A stretch of DNA of 21,483 nucleotides from Thermomucor indicae-seudaticae (Eukaryota; Mucoromycota; Mucoromycetes; Mucorales; Lichtheimiaceae): contig JSYX01000567.1 in the NCBI GenBank assembly GCA_000787465.1, forward strand, positions 1 through 21,483, given 5' to 3'. A program made the position numbers and the translations under genes. The notes below the pieces were generated by a model that saw only the letters and a program-made list of their open reading frames with translations, was not told the origin of the DNA and ran no database searches. Shown one piece after another: positions 10,777-20,196 of this stretch; the stretch's first letter is position 1, and each line of letters begins with the position of its first letter.

Positions 10777-11395
10777 TAAGAAAAGGCCCGCAGGAAATGA
10801 TCACGAACGAAAGAGAGCTCGCGAGATGGTGGGTCAGATGGAATGGGGCATAGCTTTATATAAGCGTTTTGATGGAAAGATTGTACGACCCATGCGTGTT
10901 AACCAAATGTTCACCGTCTCACCGATTTCGCTCACAGCGTCGGATGTAAGTGAACCTTGCGGTAAAAAGAGAAGATTCTTTCCGTAGACATACAGTAGGC
11001 ATACTCGTCCGTGGCGAAGAGAAGCTTACGCTGAGCGTAAAGTTGAGCGTAATTGCAAAAAAAAAATCTGTACGTTCGGTCGGCATCGGACCGAGAGCTA
11101 AACGCGAATGTTTACATGTTGTTGAACGTCGTCAATTCACCGATAACGTTCACGAGTCATTGCTTATTACCGTGCTGCGGACCATGTACCAATGAGAACG
11201 GGAAAAAGACCAAGAGATCCGCTGATTGCAAAGTGTCATGGGCAGAATAGTAGTCTGTAACCTTAATTCTACAAGAGTAAAACGCAGTTTTTTCTCTCCG
11301 ACCTCTTGAGCAGAACCCAACGTTATGGTTCATGAGGCATACTGAGATTTTCAAAACGTTTACACAGTATGTTATGGCGATGAAATGTATGGACA

Positions 11396-14300
11396 TCAAG
11401 TAATAAGTCCTGCTGTTTTAGCGCATTGCAAATGTAACAAATGTCCGTTCTTATGGTCGCGAACTACAACACTGCTGCGTAAATACTGGTGACACCGCTG
11501 ACACACGGATTGAGGATCTATATACACGGGACCGATATCCTTGTAAGTCTCGATCAGTTGGCTGCTCACCTATTGGAACGAGTACCAGTTGATTAGAGAA
11601 CAGTAAGGGGGGGCACGAAACAGGGACATCGGTAACATTACCATCACGTTCTCTCCTCTACTTAGACTTAGAACGACTTGGCCATTGCGATGGGCATGCA
11701 AAGAGCGCCTCAGGGACCGAACGAGGAAGTCCTGCAGCATCTGTATTGGCCAATCCTCGGGTATTAACTCTAGTACCTGACATGCCATTAGCCCAAAAAA
11801 GCATTTGATATCATTACAATTTTCAGCTTTACTTCAAGTATATCCAGATAGCATCCTTGTGTTAATAGGAGATGCATCGTTCGTATAAGCATCAAATTAC
11901 TACATGCATTTCGATTGTGAATGAATCGCATCGTTTTTTGTTTGCGTAGATATCAGTAACTTACCTATCCTCTATAGCCAAGTACGTCTTTAACAGCATC
12001 GAAAACAGCTGCCGCCGCTCATCTGGCTGCTCAAATTCCTTGTCACTGCTCGATGCGGACTCTATATTCCGCTCGGCTACAGCTTTCTTTGCTGGGTCTG
12101 GCGATTGCTTTAACGAAGACGCCCGAGCTGGCGTCACAGAGCGGTTCTCCTGAATTACTTCAGGCACAACTCCAGTACTTCGGCCATTCGTGACGCAGTA
12201 TGTCTCCGCGCCCACGAAATCGCTCAATTGGTGTATCAGTATATTCAACGCTTCTTCATGTCTTTTCATCTAAAGAAAAAGGAGTTATTAAAGGATGAAT
12301 CGAAGACGATGTTAGCGGACGTACCCTCCCATAGACGATTACAAGCTCGATATCCAGAGGCCCAGCCTCTGAGATGGCTTGTAGCAGGTTTTCAGGGACA
12401 TACATTGTAGAACTTTGTAAAAGTCTCAGAAGCAACAACCGTCGACGCACTAGCTCGGAAGACTTTTGATGCGATCCGAGGTAACCGACAAAGGTCCTCT
12501 TCTCGGCATCATTTCCGCTGGTTACAGCTGGGTCGACCGATTTTCGGTACTCTTGCACTGTTGACAGTGCTTTGTCCTTAATAAACTCGTCTTTTGGAAA
12601 ATGAGCAATTATTACCTAATGACTGCATCTGATTCTGGGTATCTCGTTCTATCTCTTGTCGAACATCTTGTACATATGTACATGCTAATCGGGTGTGGTG
12701 CTCCGCACACTGGCTTCGTCGGTTGAAAACTAGATATTCTAGGTATGTTCGAACAGCATCATTTCCGTATTGCTCCAAGCGATCTAATATAACGCTACTA
12801 TCCATTTCCGCAGCGCGTGGTGACCGTATGAATACCTCGACACCGTCTATGACGCTCTGTTCCACGAGCCACCAGCTATAGCGCATGATACTTTCCAGAG
12901 ACAAATGATCCGTGTCCGCTTCCGTTAACAGGAATCGTTTGATTTGAACACGTCCATCTGCGAAATCGTTGTCGGGAAGCTCTCCTGTACATATCCTATA
13001 TGCATGTCATGAGATCTTTTGGTTTGTTTAAGGTCATAGTCTTGACTTGACATACCGTGTCCATATTCCTAGCATTTCATCATACATGTGCTTTGACCGA
13101 TACAAAAGTGAAAGCCCGTAAAACCGCTAATTGCAGTTATGATCAGAGGCTACGCATCTCATCCGGTTTCTGCACCTACTTACCTTGGCGCGCTCCAAGG
13201 CTGGAGCGCAATCTTTCAATATACAGTCGTTGGGACGCTGTAGCATTCTGTATAATGATGTTTCATCTTTGTTGTTTACGTAGAGTTTTAGAAGAGCTGT
13301 ATCGATGGCCTAATTTTTAAATGGTGAGATTCTTCTTCTGCAACCATGCGACCGAAATCTCTACCTTGCAGTCCATATTCCCTTGACCAATCATCATCCG
13401 GCGTTTCCCTCGCTCAATGGTAAGATACTTCAGCAGCGCTTCGCGTGCGTTCTTTATAAGCACCTTTCGCAGTTCCATCGTAGGGCTTTTTCTCTTCTCA
13501 TCTTCTTCCGTAGGAGGAGAATACGTCTTTTCCATTTCGCCTGCAACTGCAACCCGGATCAGAATACGTTGTCTCATAAATCTATGTAACGGCTTTACCA
13601 ATATCTTCGATTCGGCCGACACTTTCGATCAACGCCCTTACACCATCAAAAAGCAAGATCGTTGGCTTCTCCGTCAGCCATTCATGGCGCGACAAGTCGC
13701 CGAAAAGCTGAATCACAACCCGGGGATCCATATTGCCTTTGGACAAGAGCGTAAAGGCATCATCAAACAGGGTTTCTTTCAAAAGCAATAGACCGGCCTT
13801 CTGGTAAATGTATTCCAGCTCATTTTGCTAAAACCCGCATTCGCGTTATTACGATAAATAAGAGCCAACTTCGTACCAGAAATTACTTGCCAATCGTTCG
13901 ACGTGAAAGCTATTCTCCGTAGTCATTGTATTCCGTGCCTGATCTGCCATTTCTAAAGCCACCTCGACACGGTTGTCATCCAGCAATTGATCGGCCTGTA
14001 TTACAAACGGAGTTGACAGCTGTGCCATTACACCGTCGCGTCCATATATCAAGATCCGGGCAGGCACTGTTGAATATCTCGCCACTTTGCGCCTCAACGC
14101 AGCCTGCGTCTCATCGTCCTCTTCGTTTTCTTTCTGTTCTGGCCACGGCTTTCTGCCAATTCTGCGTGCTAAACCGTCCATCCACACTCTGATACCGTTG
14201 CTGAGGGACATACCACGAGCCTCAAAGGAAGGATCCAAGTGGATTACCTGTAGTCGCTTCTGATCGATAATGTTATGGATCTCAATCGTGTTATTGCGCA

Positions 14301-15712
14301 AAAGTGCCGCAATATACGGAAACTCGACGCATAGAGATTTTGGGTAGCTTGACCATTGCAGAGTGCCGCGGATAGCATCGCCATACGCGTCGACAAATAT
14401 ACCTATCGTGGTTTGTATGGAATAGAAAAGTCAAGGCTGACATAAAAAAGCGAATAACAGCACAACAAGATCGAGTCAGAAAAAGGATATGATTATTAAC
14501 TGTTCCGCTGACGACCAAGAATTCATCTTCTTTGATCACAGTCAGGACAGGCCGTGCCATACTGGAACCGAGCATGGACGTCGTGGAAGGCACTTGAGGA
14601 GTGGGTATCAACGGAGTCACTGAGGCTTGCGGTAGATTGATCAGCTTGTATTTTTGCATATCGGCGAGACAAAGATTGCCTCCGTGACGCGCGAGAACAA
14701 TCGCGCCGTCTGGCGAAGGTATTTCCTAGACAGTGCTCTGAGCAAATAAAGCGATCTTTTGCTATACACAGACAAATTCCTCATACCTTTTTCAGTTGTA
14801 CCAGTTCTCCAACTTTATAAATCTGAATAACTCTGCGTTTAACCACACAAAGCTCAATGGTACCGTCGTCGCCTATCCGATTTTCCTCGGCGACATCATG
14901 AGAAAAGCATGCAACGCCTTTGATATGCGGAATAAGAGATATCGGTATCGGATCAAAAAATGGCAGCGAATAAAAGCTCAACGTGGAATCTTGACGACCA
15001 AAGATATCGCTTAGCTATTGGACACCTTGCTCTTTGTTCTTTCATAGTCTTACCACAAAGAATCACTGCTTTTGAGACTTGCGGAATTACAAGGATACGC
15101 TCCACCGATTTGCGACCGAATCCAAGGTTCACTTTGCTCTCCAGTCGGGCAGTGTATTTAAAGTCATGCTCGGCTTGCTAACCTCTCCTTCTTTAGACTG
15201 ACTCTAACCTCATCCTGCTTTCATTCCGTCCCAGAATGACCAACCTTATGACTATTGGTATCAGCTGATTCTTCGAGCGTGAAATGGAAGAGACAACCAT
15301 CCGAAGTTCCCACATAGAGGTTCGTATCTGCCATCAAACATGAGATAACCCTTCTTTTGCTAGCCCTCACCTCCGGTCTTGTCATCGCCTTACCCCAAGC
15401 CTCGACAGAGTCAATAGTGAAAGGTAATGCTGGTGCTGCCGCGGAAGCACCGCTTGCGTGTCCCGACAATAAGCTGTTTAAACGCGATGGACTCGGCGTT
15501 AAAGATTTAGCGACATCAGGTGCAGAAATGGAGCTTGACGGTGACGTGGCAGAGCGACGTGAGAAGAAGGAAGAAGACAACGGAGGCGAAGAGGGAATGC
15601 TAGGACTGCTTGAGTTGGTGGCCACCGAAGAAGAGGATGTTGAATGGGCTTCCGCCAACAAATGGCTAACGGAAGACAGAACGGTCTGCAGCGTATAAGG
15701 CGTATAAGACAT
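11396..15712 (-). CDS. VPS3: TGFBRAP1/Vps3-like CORVET subunit
   Basis: Subunit of the CORVET tether, which binds Rab5-type GTPases on early endosomes. Exons in coding order: 15712-15245, 15177-15054, 14989-14787, 14725-14491, 14414-13870, 13827-13599, 13540-13365, 13309-13184, 13126-13056, 12995-12616, 12569-12325, 12269-11965, 11899-11833, 11776-11642, 11569-11396; 3483 nt, 1160 aa. Ser-rich disordered N terminus (about 20-100), CNH beta-propeller (about 110-450: NLYVGTSDG, FYSLPFFDP, CVEFPYIAALL), then a helical clathrin-repeat-like region (LDRLEQYGNDAVRTYLEYLV, HEEALNILIHQLSDF, VLELIPEDWPI). A C-terminal zinc-binding end has C1126-x2-C1129 and H1149-x2-C1152. Similarity is closer to animal TGFBRAP1 than I would expect from yeast Vps3. 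One intron is AT-AC; introns 13828-13869 and 12570-12615 are very short. The least certain donors are the GTTGG ones at 15244 and 13869. Confidence 0.9.
14415..14490 (-). other. U12-type AT-AC intron in the TGFBRAP1/Vps3 gene
   Basis: On the minus strand the intron begins ATATCCTTTT, the full minor-spliceosome donor. It carries CCTTGAC at 14436-14430 (branch A at 14431) and ends CATAC, 16 bases after the branch A; length 76 nt. Joining 14491 to 14414 keeps the frame and turns the broken CNH segment into SGTVNNQTTIGIFVDAYGD, as expected for the family. No GT-AG pair tried here gave both the right phase and this sequence. Confidence 0.85.
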
Positions 15713-16463
15713 CCTCTTTCAATCGCTCGAGTCGTTTCCGTTTTATATGTTTATCGTCTATCCTTTGTTCCGATACTCAACTAACGGTAAAGCGAGAAAA
15801 AGAAAACCGGCCAGTCCGTTGCATTTTTTTGCTGCAAATTCCCCGCTTGAATGATCGCCGTTCTTGCCAATGCAGGAATAACCTGTACCCTTTGTTTTTG
15901 TAAGCTTTGTTTGTCAAACCACCTGTTTATTACAACAGACTCATAGCAGCAAACGCACGGATAGTTGTAAAATATCCCGGTCAGTACTGGACATCCTCGA
16001 ATGGTTAGCTTTTATATAAACTCAAATTCACCCTTCTATCAGTTTCCGCCAAGCTACTCTGAGGGGTTCTGCAAGTGATACAAGACTATTATTTGATGGC
16101 CAATCTTAGTATACGAAAATGTAATATGTACTTTGATTTAGATGGAAAGCACTACATCGAAGGCAAATGATGCATCCATGAGCTGAACATAAGCAATATT
16201 CGGCTCACGCAGTTATATGGTTCACGCCTACAAATGCGCGATTAACTTTAACCGCAACACAATAGGGCTGGTACATATGACCGTCCGTAGCCACATTGGT
16301 AAGAGGTGACTAAATACGTTGGTCCGTAACCCTGCATGACCCTAAAGTTTTCTGATAAACTGGGGCACTGTCATCTTTATCAGATCAGAAACCAATTTTG
16401 GGCACCGCTTCAAGAGGAGACCGTTATAAATAACGCAGTGTTCCTGGAACTTCTCTAGCAACC
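15713..16463. promoter_or_regulatory. Divergent promoter region between VPS3 and ARO7
   Basis: About 750 bases shared by two divergent genes. Toward the chorismate mutase there is a TATAAATA box at 16425-16432, about 32 bases before the ATG, and a CCAAT string near 16393. Toward VPS3 there is a TATAAAA-like string on the minus strand at 15741-15747, about 29 bases before its ATG. The short distances suggest brief 5' leaders if these boxes are used. No general-amino-acid-control (TGASTCA) site was found by eye. Confidence 0.45.
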
Positions 16464-17493
16464 ATGAGCAATTTCACAGACGATCCCTTCAGTCTTGACA
16501 AACTGCGTAACACGCTCATTCGACTCGAGGATACAATAATTTTCGGTAAACTACAGCCATTCTGCTATCCTTTTTGTCATTGCGCGTGCTAACAACATTT
16601 TCAGCACTCATTGAACGCGCTCAGTTCGCTTTCAACAAGTGCATTTACACGCCTGGTGCCTTGGAGTTCAAAGGTGCGACGGGTGAACGCAGCTTTCTGG
16701 AATACTTTTTATGGGAAACCGAGAAGGTCCATGGTAAGTCCTCAGATACTATATATAAGTGTGCATGCAAGAAGAGAGGCGCGCTAAGATTAAATGTCGG
16801 TAGCCAAGGTTCGAAGATACACCAGGTGAGAAAAGAGCCAGTGTATTCCTCAACGCGAGAAAATGCAGCTAACCTAAAGAGACAGCCCTGATGAATACGC
16901 ATTCACCTCTCCTCTTCCTGATCCCATCCTGCCACCTCTGGAATATCCTCCGTTTCTTTATCCTAACGATATTAATGTCAATGCCAAGATTATGGACATT
17001 TATGTCCACAACATTGTGCCTGGAATATGTGAAGACCGAGATGACCAGAATTACGGCAGCTCTGCCACTCGCGACATTGAATGCCTTCAAGCTTTAAGTC
17101 GACGCATCCATTACGGTAAGTCTTGGGGTGCGAAGGTGGATGGACAATTACAAAGAAACCAAGGGATCTTGACTGTACCTAGGCAAATTCATTGCCGAAA
17201 GCAAATTCCGGTCCAACCCAGAAGAGTATGCAAGACTCGCTAGAGCAAACGACCGAGAAGGCATCTATGAACTTTTGACGAACAGAGAAGTTGAAAAGAA
17301 GCTCTTGGAACGTCTCCGTCGCAAAGCATTGGTTTACGGGCAGACGTTAGACCAGGAACAAGAAGGTACAAATGCACATTTGCGTATACCGGTTCAAGTC
17401 GTGGTTGAGTTGTATGAGCGGTGGGTTATTCCACTGACAAAAGAAGTCGAGGTTGACTACTTAATTATACGAGGTCTTGAATACAAGCCATAA
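16464..17493 (+). CDS. ARO7: Chorismate mutase
   Basis: Converts chorismate to prephenate, the first step toward Phe and Tyr; an all-helical AroQ-type dimer, in yeast feedback-inhibited by Tyr and activated by Trp. Exons 16464-16545, 16605-16733, 16804-16825 (22-nt microexon), 16886-17115 and 17183-17493; 774 nt, 257 aa (yeast 256). Active-site equivalents are present: R15 (yeast R16), R151 in [10 protein letters not shown] (R157), K162 in AESKF (K168), a Glu in VEKKLLERL (E198), T240 and E244 in [12 protein letters not shown] (T242, E246). Effector-site residues R74/R75 (VRRYTSPDE) and GSSATRDIE (G135, S136, T139) are kept. Yeast T226, the allosteric switch residue, aligns with P224. Introns of 59-70 nt have normal GT-AG ends. 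All splice junctions are forced by homology. Confidence 0.97.
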
Positions 17494-17952
17494 TAATAAC
17501 GTTGATAATGCAAAGCTAAAACGGCTCTTGTTAACACATCCATTAAACCTCTCTCTACAACATATACGGGCACATTATGGGCCAAGTGCTCTGTTCTTGT
17601 CTAGTTGTCTCTGCGGAGAAAATGCGTTTTTTTGTATCTTTCGCTCGAACTGGTTTGGGCCAGGACAGGAAAGCCGCTCGGGCAGTTGAAACATCCTCTG
17701 TCGTACGATAACACACCAGTCAAATATGAGTTCATATAAGCGACGGAGATCCAAGGACATCTTGATGTATCTGTTCCATAGACGTTACAGTTTTAGGCGT
17801 TCTATACGGTGTCCGTTAGGCGCTATATACGGCGTTTGAAAGAACGCCTTCCGCGATTGCTCTGTCTGTCCGTCCGTCTGTCACGCTTTAGCTGACCACG
17901 CCTTCCAGAGGAAACTGTCTTCGCGCCGAAGCCAAAGTTTTGCCGTCCACTA
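17494..17952. other. Intergenic 3' region between ARO7 and the second Fanzor relic, with structured repeats
   Basis: Lies between convergent 3' ends. A structured block at 17793-17848 has 8-bp inverted arms GGCGTTCT (17796-17803) and AGAACGCC (17841-17848). It also has a degenerate direct repeat with a 23-base period (TTAGGCG at 17793 and 17816, each followed by a TATACGG-like string). A TCTG/TCCG tetramer run follows at about 17863-17882. Relative to the Fanzor relic this block sits 100-160 bases beyond its stop codon. No gene was recognised. Confidence 0.55.
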
Positions 17953-19820
17953 TCAATTCACTGGTGTCGGTATTGTGCAATCCCTGTGTCGGTCAAATGG
18001 AGGCAGTATCTGGCGTTGATGGCTCGTCAATTGTGTGGCTCCCGCAATGGCTATAGCCAAAGCTGCAAGTTTATCACGATTAAACATTGTATAGCGAAGC
18101 CGCACTGCCGAGCAAGCGGGGTTGCTGCGTTGAAGGGCGCCATTCACCGTCACCGTCTTCTTGCTGCCTTCCGCCGTCCTTGTTGTTTTAGCAGGCTCGA
18201 CTGGCATGTAACAAAACACACACGTCTTGTTAGATATGTACTCCTGCGTTAACGCCACTGGCGTCCGCTGCCGATGCTCGAAGCGTAGTTTCTTTCCGCC
18301 TCGCAGAGAATGGCCTCTGATTATTGAGCTCACACCAGTACCGGCCCGGCCTATGCACATTACAGGCATAAAGTTTCTTCTTCTTTTCCCTTTATCCTTG
18401 GCAGCGTTTTGCACGAATCGTCTTTCCTGCGCGCACAATGAAGAATAGGCCTGCTTTGAGCGGAGCTGCTGTGTTCTCCGTTCATTTCTGCATGCCTTGG
18501 AGTTATAAAACGATTCTAGTGTGTCTTTCACCTCAAGATATATCTTAAAGCAACCTCTTCAGTCATCCTGTTTACAACAATTATCAAGTCATGCATACCT
18601 TTTGTCTCTCAATTATAGTCTCCTCTGAATAAGCGCTACTGAGCGAGTTCTCTGACAAAAGCTCCTCTGCAGCTTGGACATCTTTCCGTCTCTGTAGAGC
18701 GGCATTTGTTTAGCGTGATGCAAGTAGCAAATGGCTAATGTTACTTTAACACACCTTTTTCCTCCGGTTCCGCCTTTTCGTTGCCTGCTTAAACCCTGAG
18801 CTATGCGCGCTGAACCTGAACGTCGGACAACGCTCATGTGGCAAGGCCCTGTTTGTTGACCTGGAAATGGGCAGCTGCACGATTATTCCACATTCATTAT
18901 GAAACCAGACTGCCAAGGTTGTCCGCCATCCCAACAAGCTGGCCACCGGTTTCGCGCATCAAGTACGTCCTCGGCGCTGAGTATCGTTCTTTCGCGTCAT
19001 GAGGCAGATAGCTCCTGACCAGACATAGCGGCAGAATCCTTATCCCGCACAGAGTCAGGTAAGAGCTTGATGCTTTGTCCACGAGTAAATCGCAACGGTT
19101 GTTTGGCGTGCTCTCGGAAACTATCATAAAGTAAGGAAGATGGTTCCTCCAAGGTCGGAAACCGAGCACTTGATGTCTCCAAATGCGTCTACAAGTGCCG
19201 TAGTTGAGAAGCATTTCCCTTTCGGTAGAAGGCACAGACGCCTCAGCTGCGGATAGCGGCAGGTATCGCGCTGAAAATTACCCGCGTTGCGCTGACCACC
19301 GCGCGTTGAAAGCAATACCGCAACACCACCATCCTGTTCAAAGTCGATGTATGCATATCAATAACCACACGAGAAGAGGTCTTAGTAAAGACTGGACTTG
19401 AGAGAAAAAATACTCTTAGGCACACTTACCTTGTCGGGTAGCATGTTTTTTACGGGCAGATTGTCCAGATTACCTATGTTAAAGCGTCGAATCTTGAAGT
19501 CTGCACTTTAAGTGTTGAACAATCCCAGTGCTGTCGGCGTGAGTTCTTTTCGCTGCAGGATTCCTCTGAGAGATTTAGTTCAGGAGGACGTGTAAGCATA
19601 TCCGGTACAGGGAAGCTTATTAAAACTAACATTTCGATGAAAAATCTCGCCGTCCGCTGAAAGGCTCTGGCATGCGATTGAGCAATGACTCTACAACGCA
19701 AAAGCTACTAGCCACTTCGCTGCGTATGAATTGGCATTCGCAACAGCAGGAAAAATTACAAGATAATCTTCCTTGTTTTTCAATTAGAGAAAGTAAATCC
19801 GGTTTATCTTTGAGCACTTA
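17953..19820 (-). pseudogene. Second Fanzor-like (TnpB-like) gene relic, different subfamily
   Basis: Relic of an RNA-guided-nuclease-family gene. The best part is the C-terminal open segment 18531-17953 with LESFYNSKACRNERR, AQERRFV, MCIGRAGTGVSS, HSLRGGKKLR, the zinc knuckle start NKTCVFC, NPAC where a C-x(n)-C pair is expected, and the RuvC-III-like NRDKLAALAIAIAG, ending LPPFDRHRD. Upstream, in broken frames, are ICYLHHAKQMPLYRDGKMSK (about 18750-18690), CPTFRFSAHSSG and KRRNRRKK (about 18830-18760), and weaker pieces to about 19820. An intron-like join (donor GTATGC after 18600, acceptor TTGAG before about 18531) and a GTAAGT donor at 19429 suggest it was once spliced. Frameshifts occur near 18690 and 18765. 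The second zinc pair has lost a Cys. Family assignment is from recalled Mucoralean proteins; the 5' limit is uncertain. Confidence 0.65.
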
Positions 19821-20196
19821 CGACAAAGGTGGTTTGTTTTCATGCGAAACTTGAATACTCCGCTTGAAGGCTAATAATAAAAGACTCCGCGGGGAATAGT
19901 CAGTAACAGCGCAGCAACCGCGAGTTTCCGTTACTGAGCACACAATCCATAGAAAGAGTAGTAGTATAGCACTCAATGATCGCATCAATTACAATAGTAT
20001 CTTTGGAACTTTCCAACAGAACTCTTTAACGCAGTGGTTACAGCAAGGCACGGAGGTATCTTAGCAAGCTTTTGCCACGGCGAGATTATAGAAGGATTAT
20101 ACGGCCGTATTGATAATGACGCGTCGATATCGAAATCTTCTTTGTTACACTTCGGTGAAACATAAAAATATGCTGCGAGGGCAATAGATCTTTAAG
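19821..20196. other. Intergenic region, probable divergent promoter
   Basis: About 375 bases between the 5' side of the second Fanzor relic and the start of the unknown ORF. No gene, repeat or clear promoter box was seen; CATAAAAATATG at 20160-20171 is a weak TATA-like string 26 bases before the ORF start. Confidence 0.4.

Larger units (their letters stand above)
10373..11395. other. Intergenic region between convergent genes, simple repeats only
   Basis: About 1 kb between the 3' ends of the RalGAP beta and TGFBRAP1/Vps3 genes. It contains pentamer, ACT and CG repeats (10565-10776), a GC-rich hairpin and a TATATAA string near 10858. ORFs here (for example 10950-11195, which starts with GTG) have no recognisable features, and the TATA-like string has no gene behind it. 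Confidence 0.6.

Noticed and set aside
10950..11195. 81-codon ORF in the gap between convergent genes
   Set aside because: It starts with GTG, has no homologous features and no convincing promoter relation to the upstream TATATAA.
14291..14659. Continuous minus-strand ORF that would read through the AT-AC intron
   Set aside because: It leaves the CNH frame after SGT and gives an unrelated tail; the homologous residues downstream are in another frame, reached only by the AT-AC splice.
15357..15698. Plus-strand ORF opposite the VPS3 N terminus
   Set aside because: Its Glu/Ala-rich product is the complement of the Ser/Pro-rich VPS3 exon.
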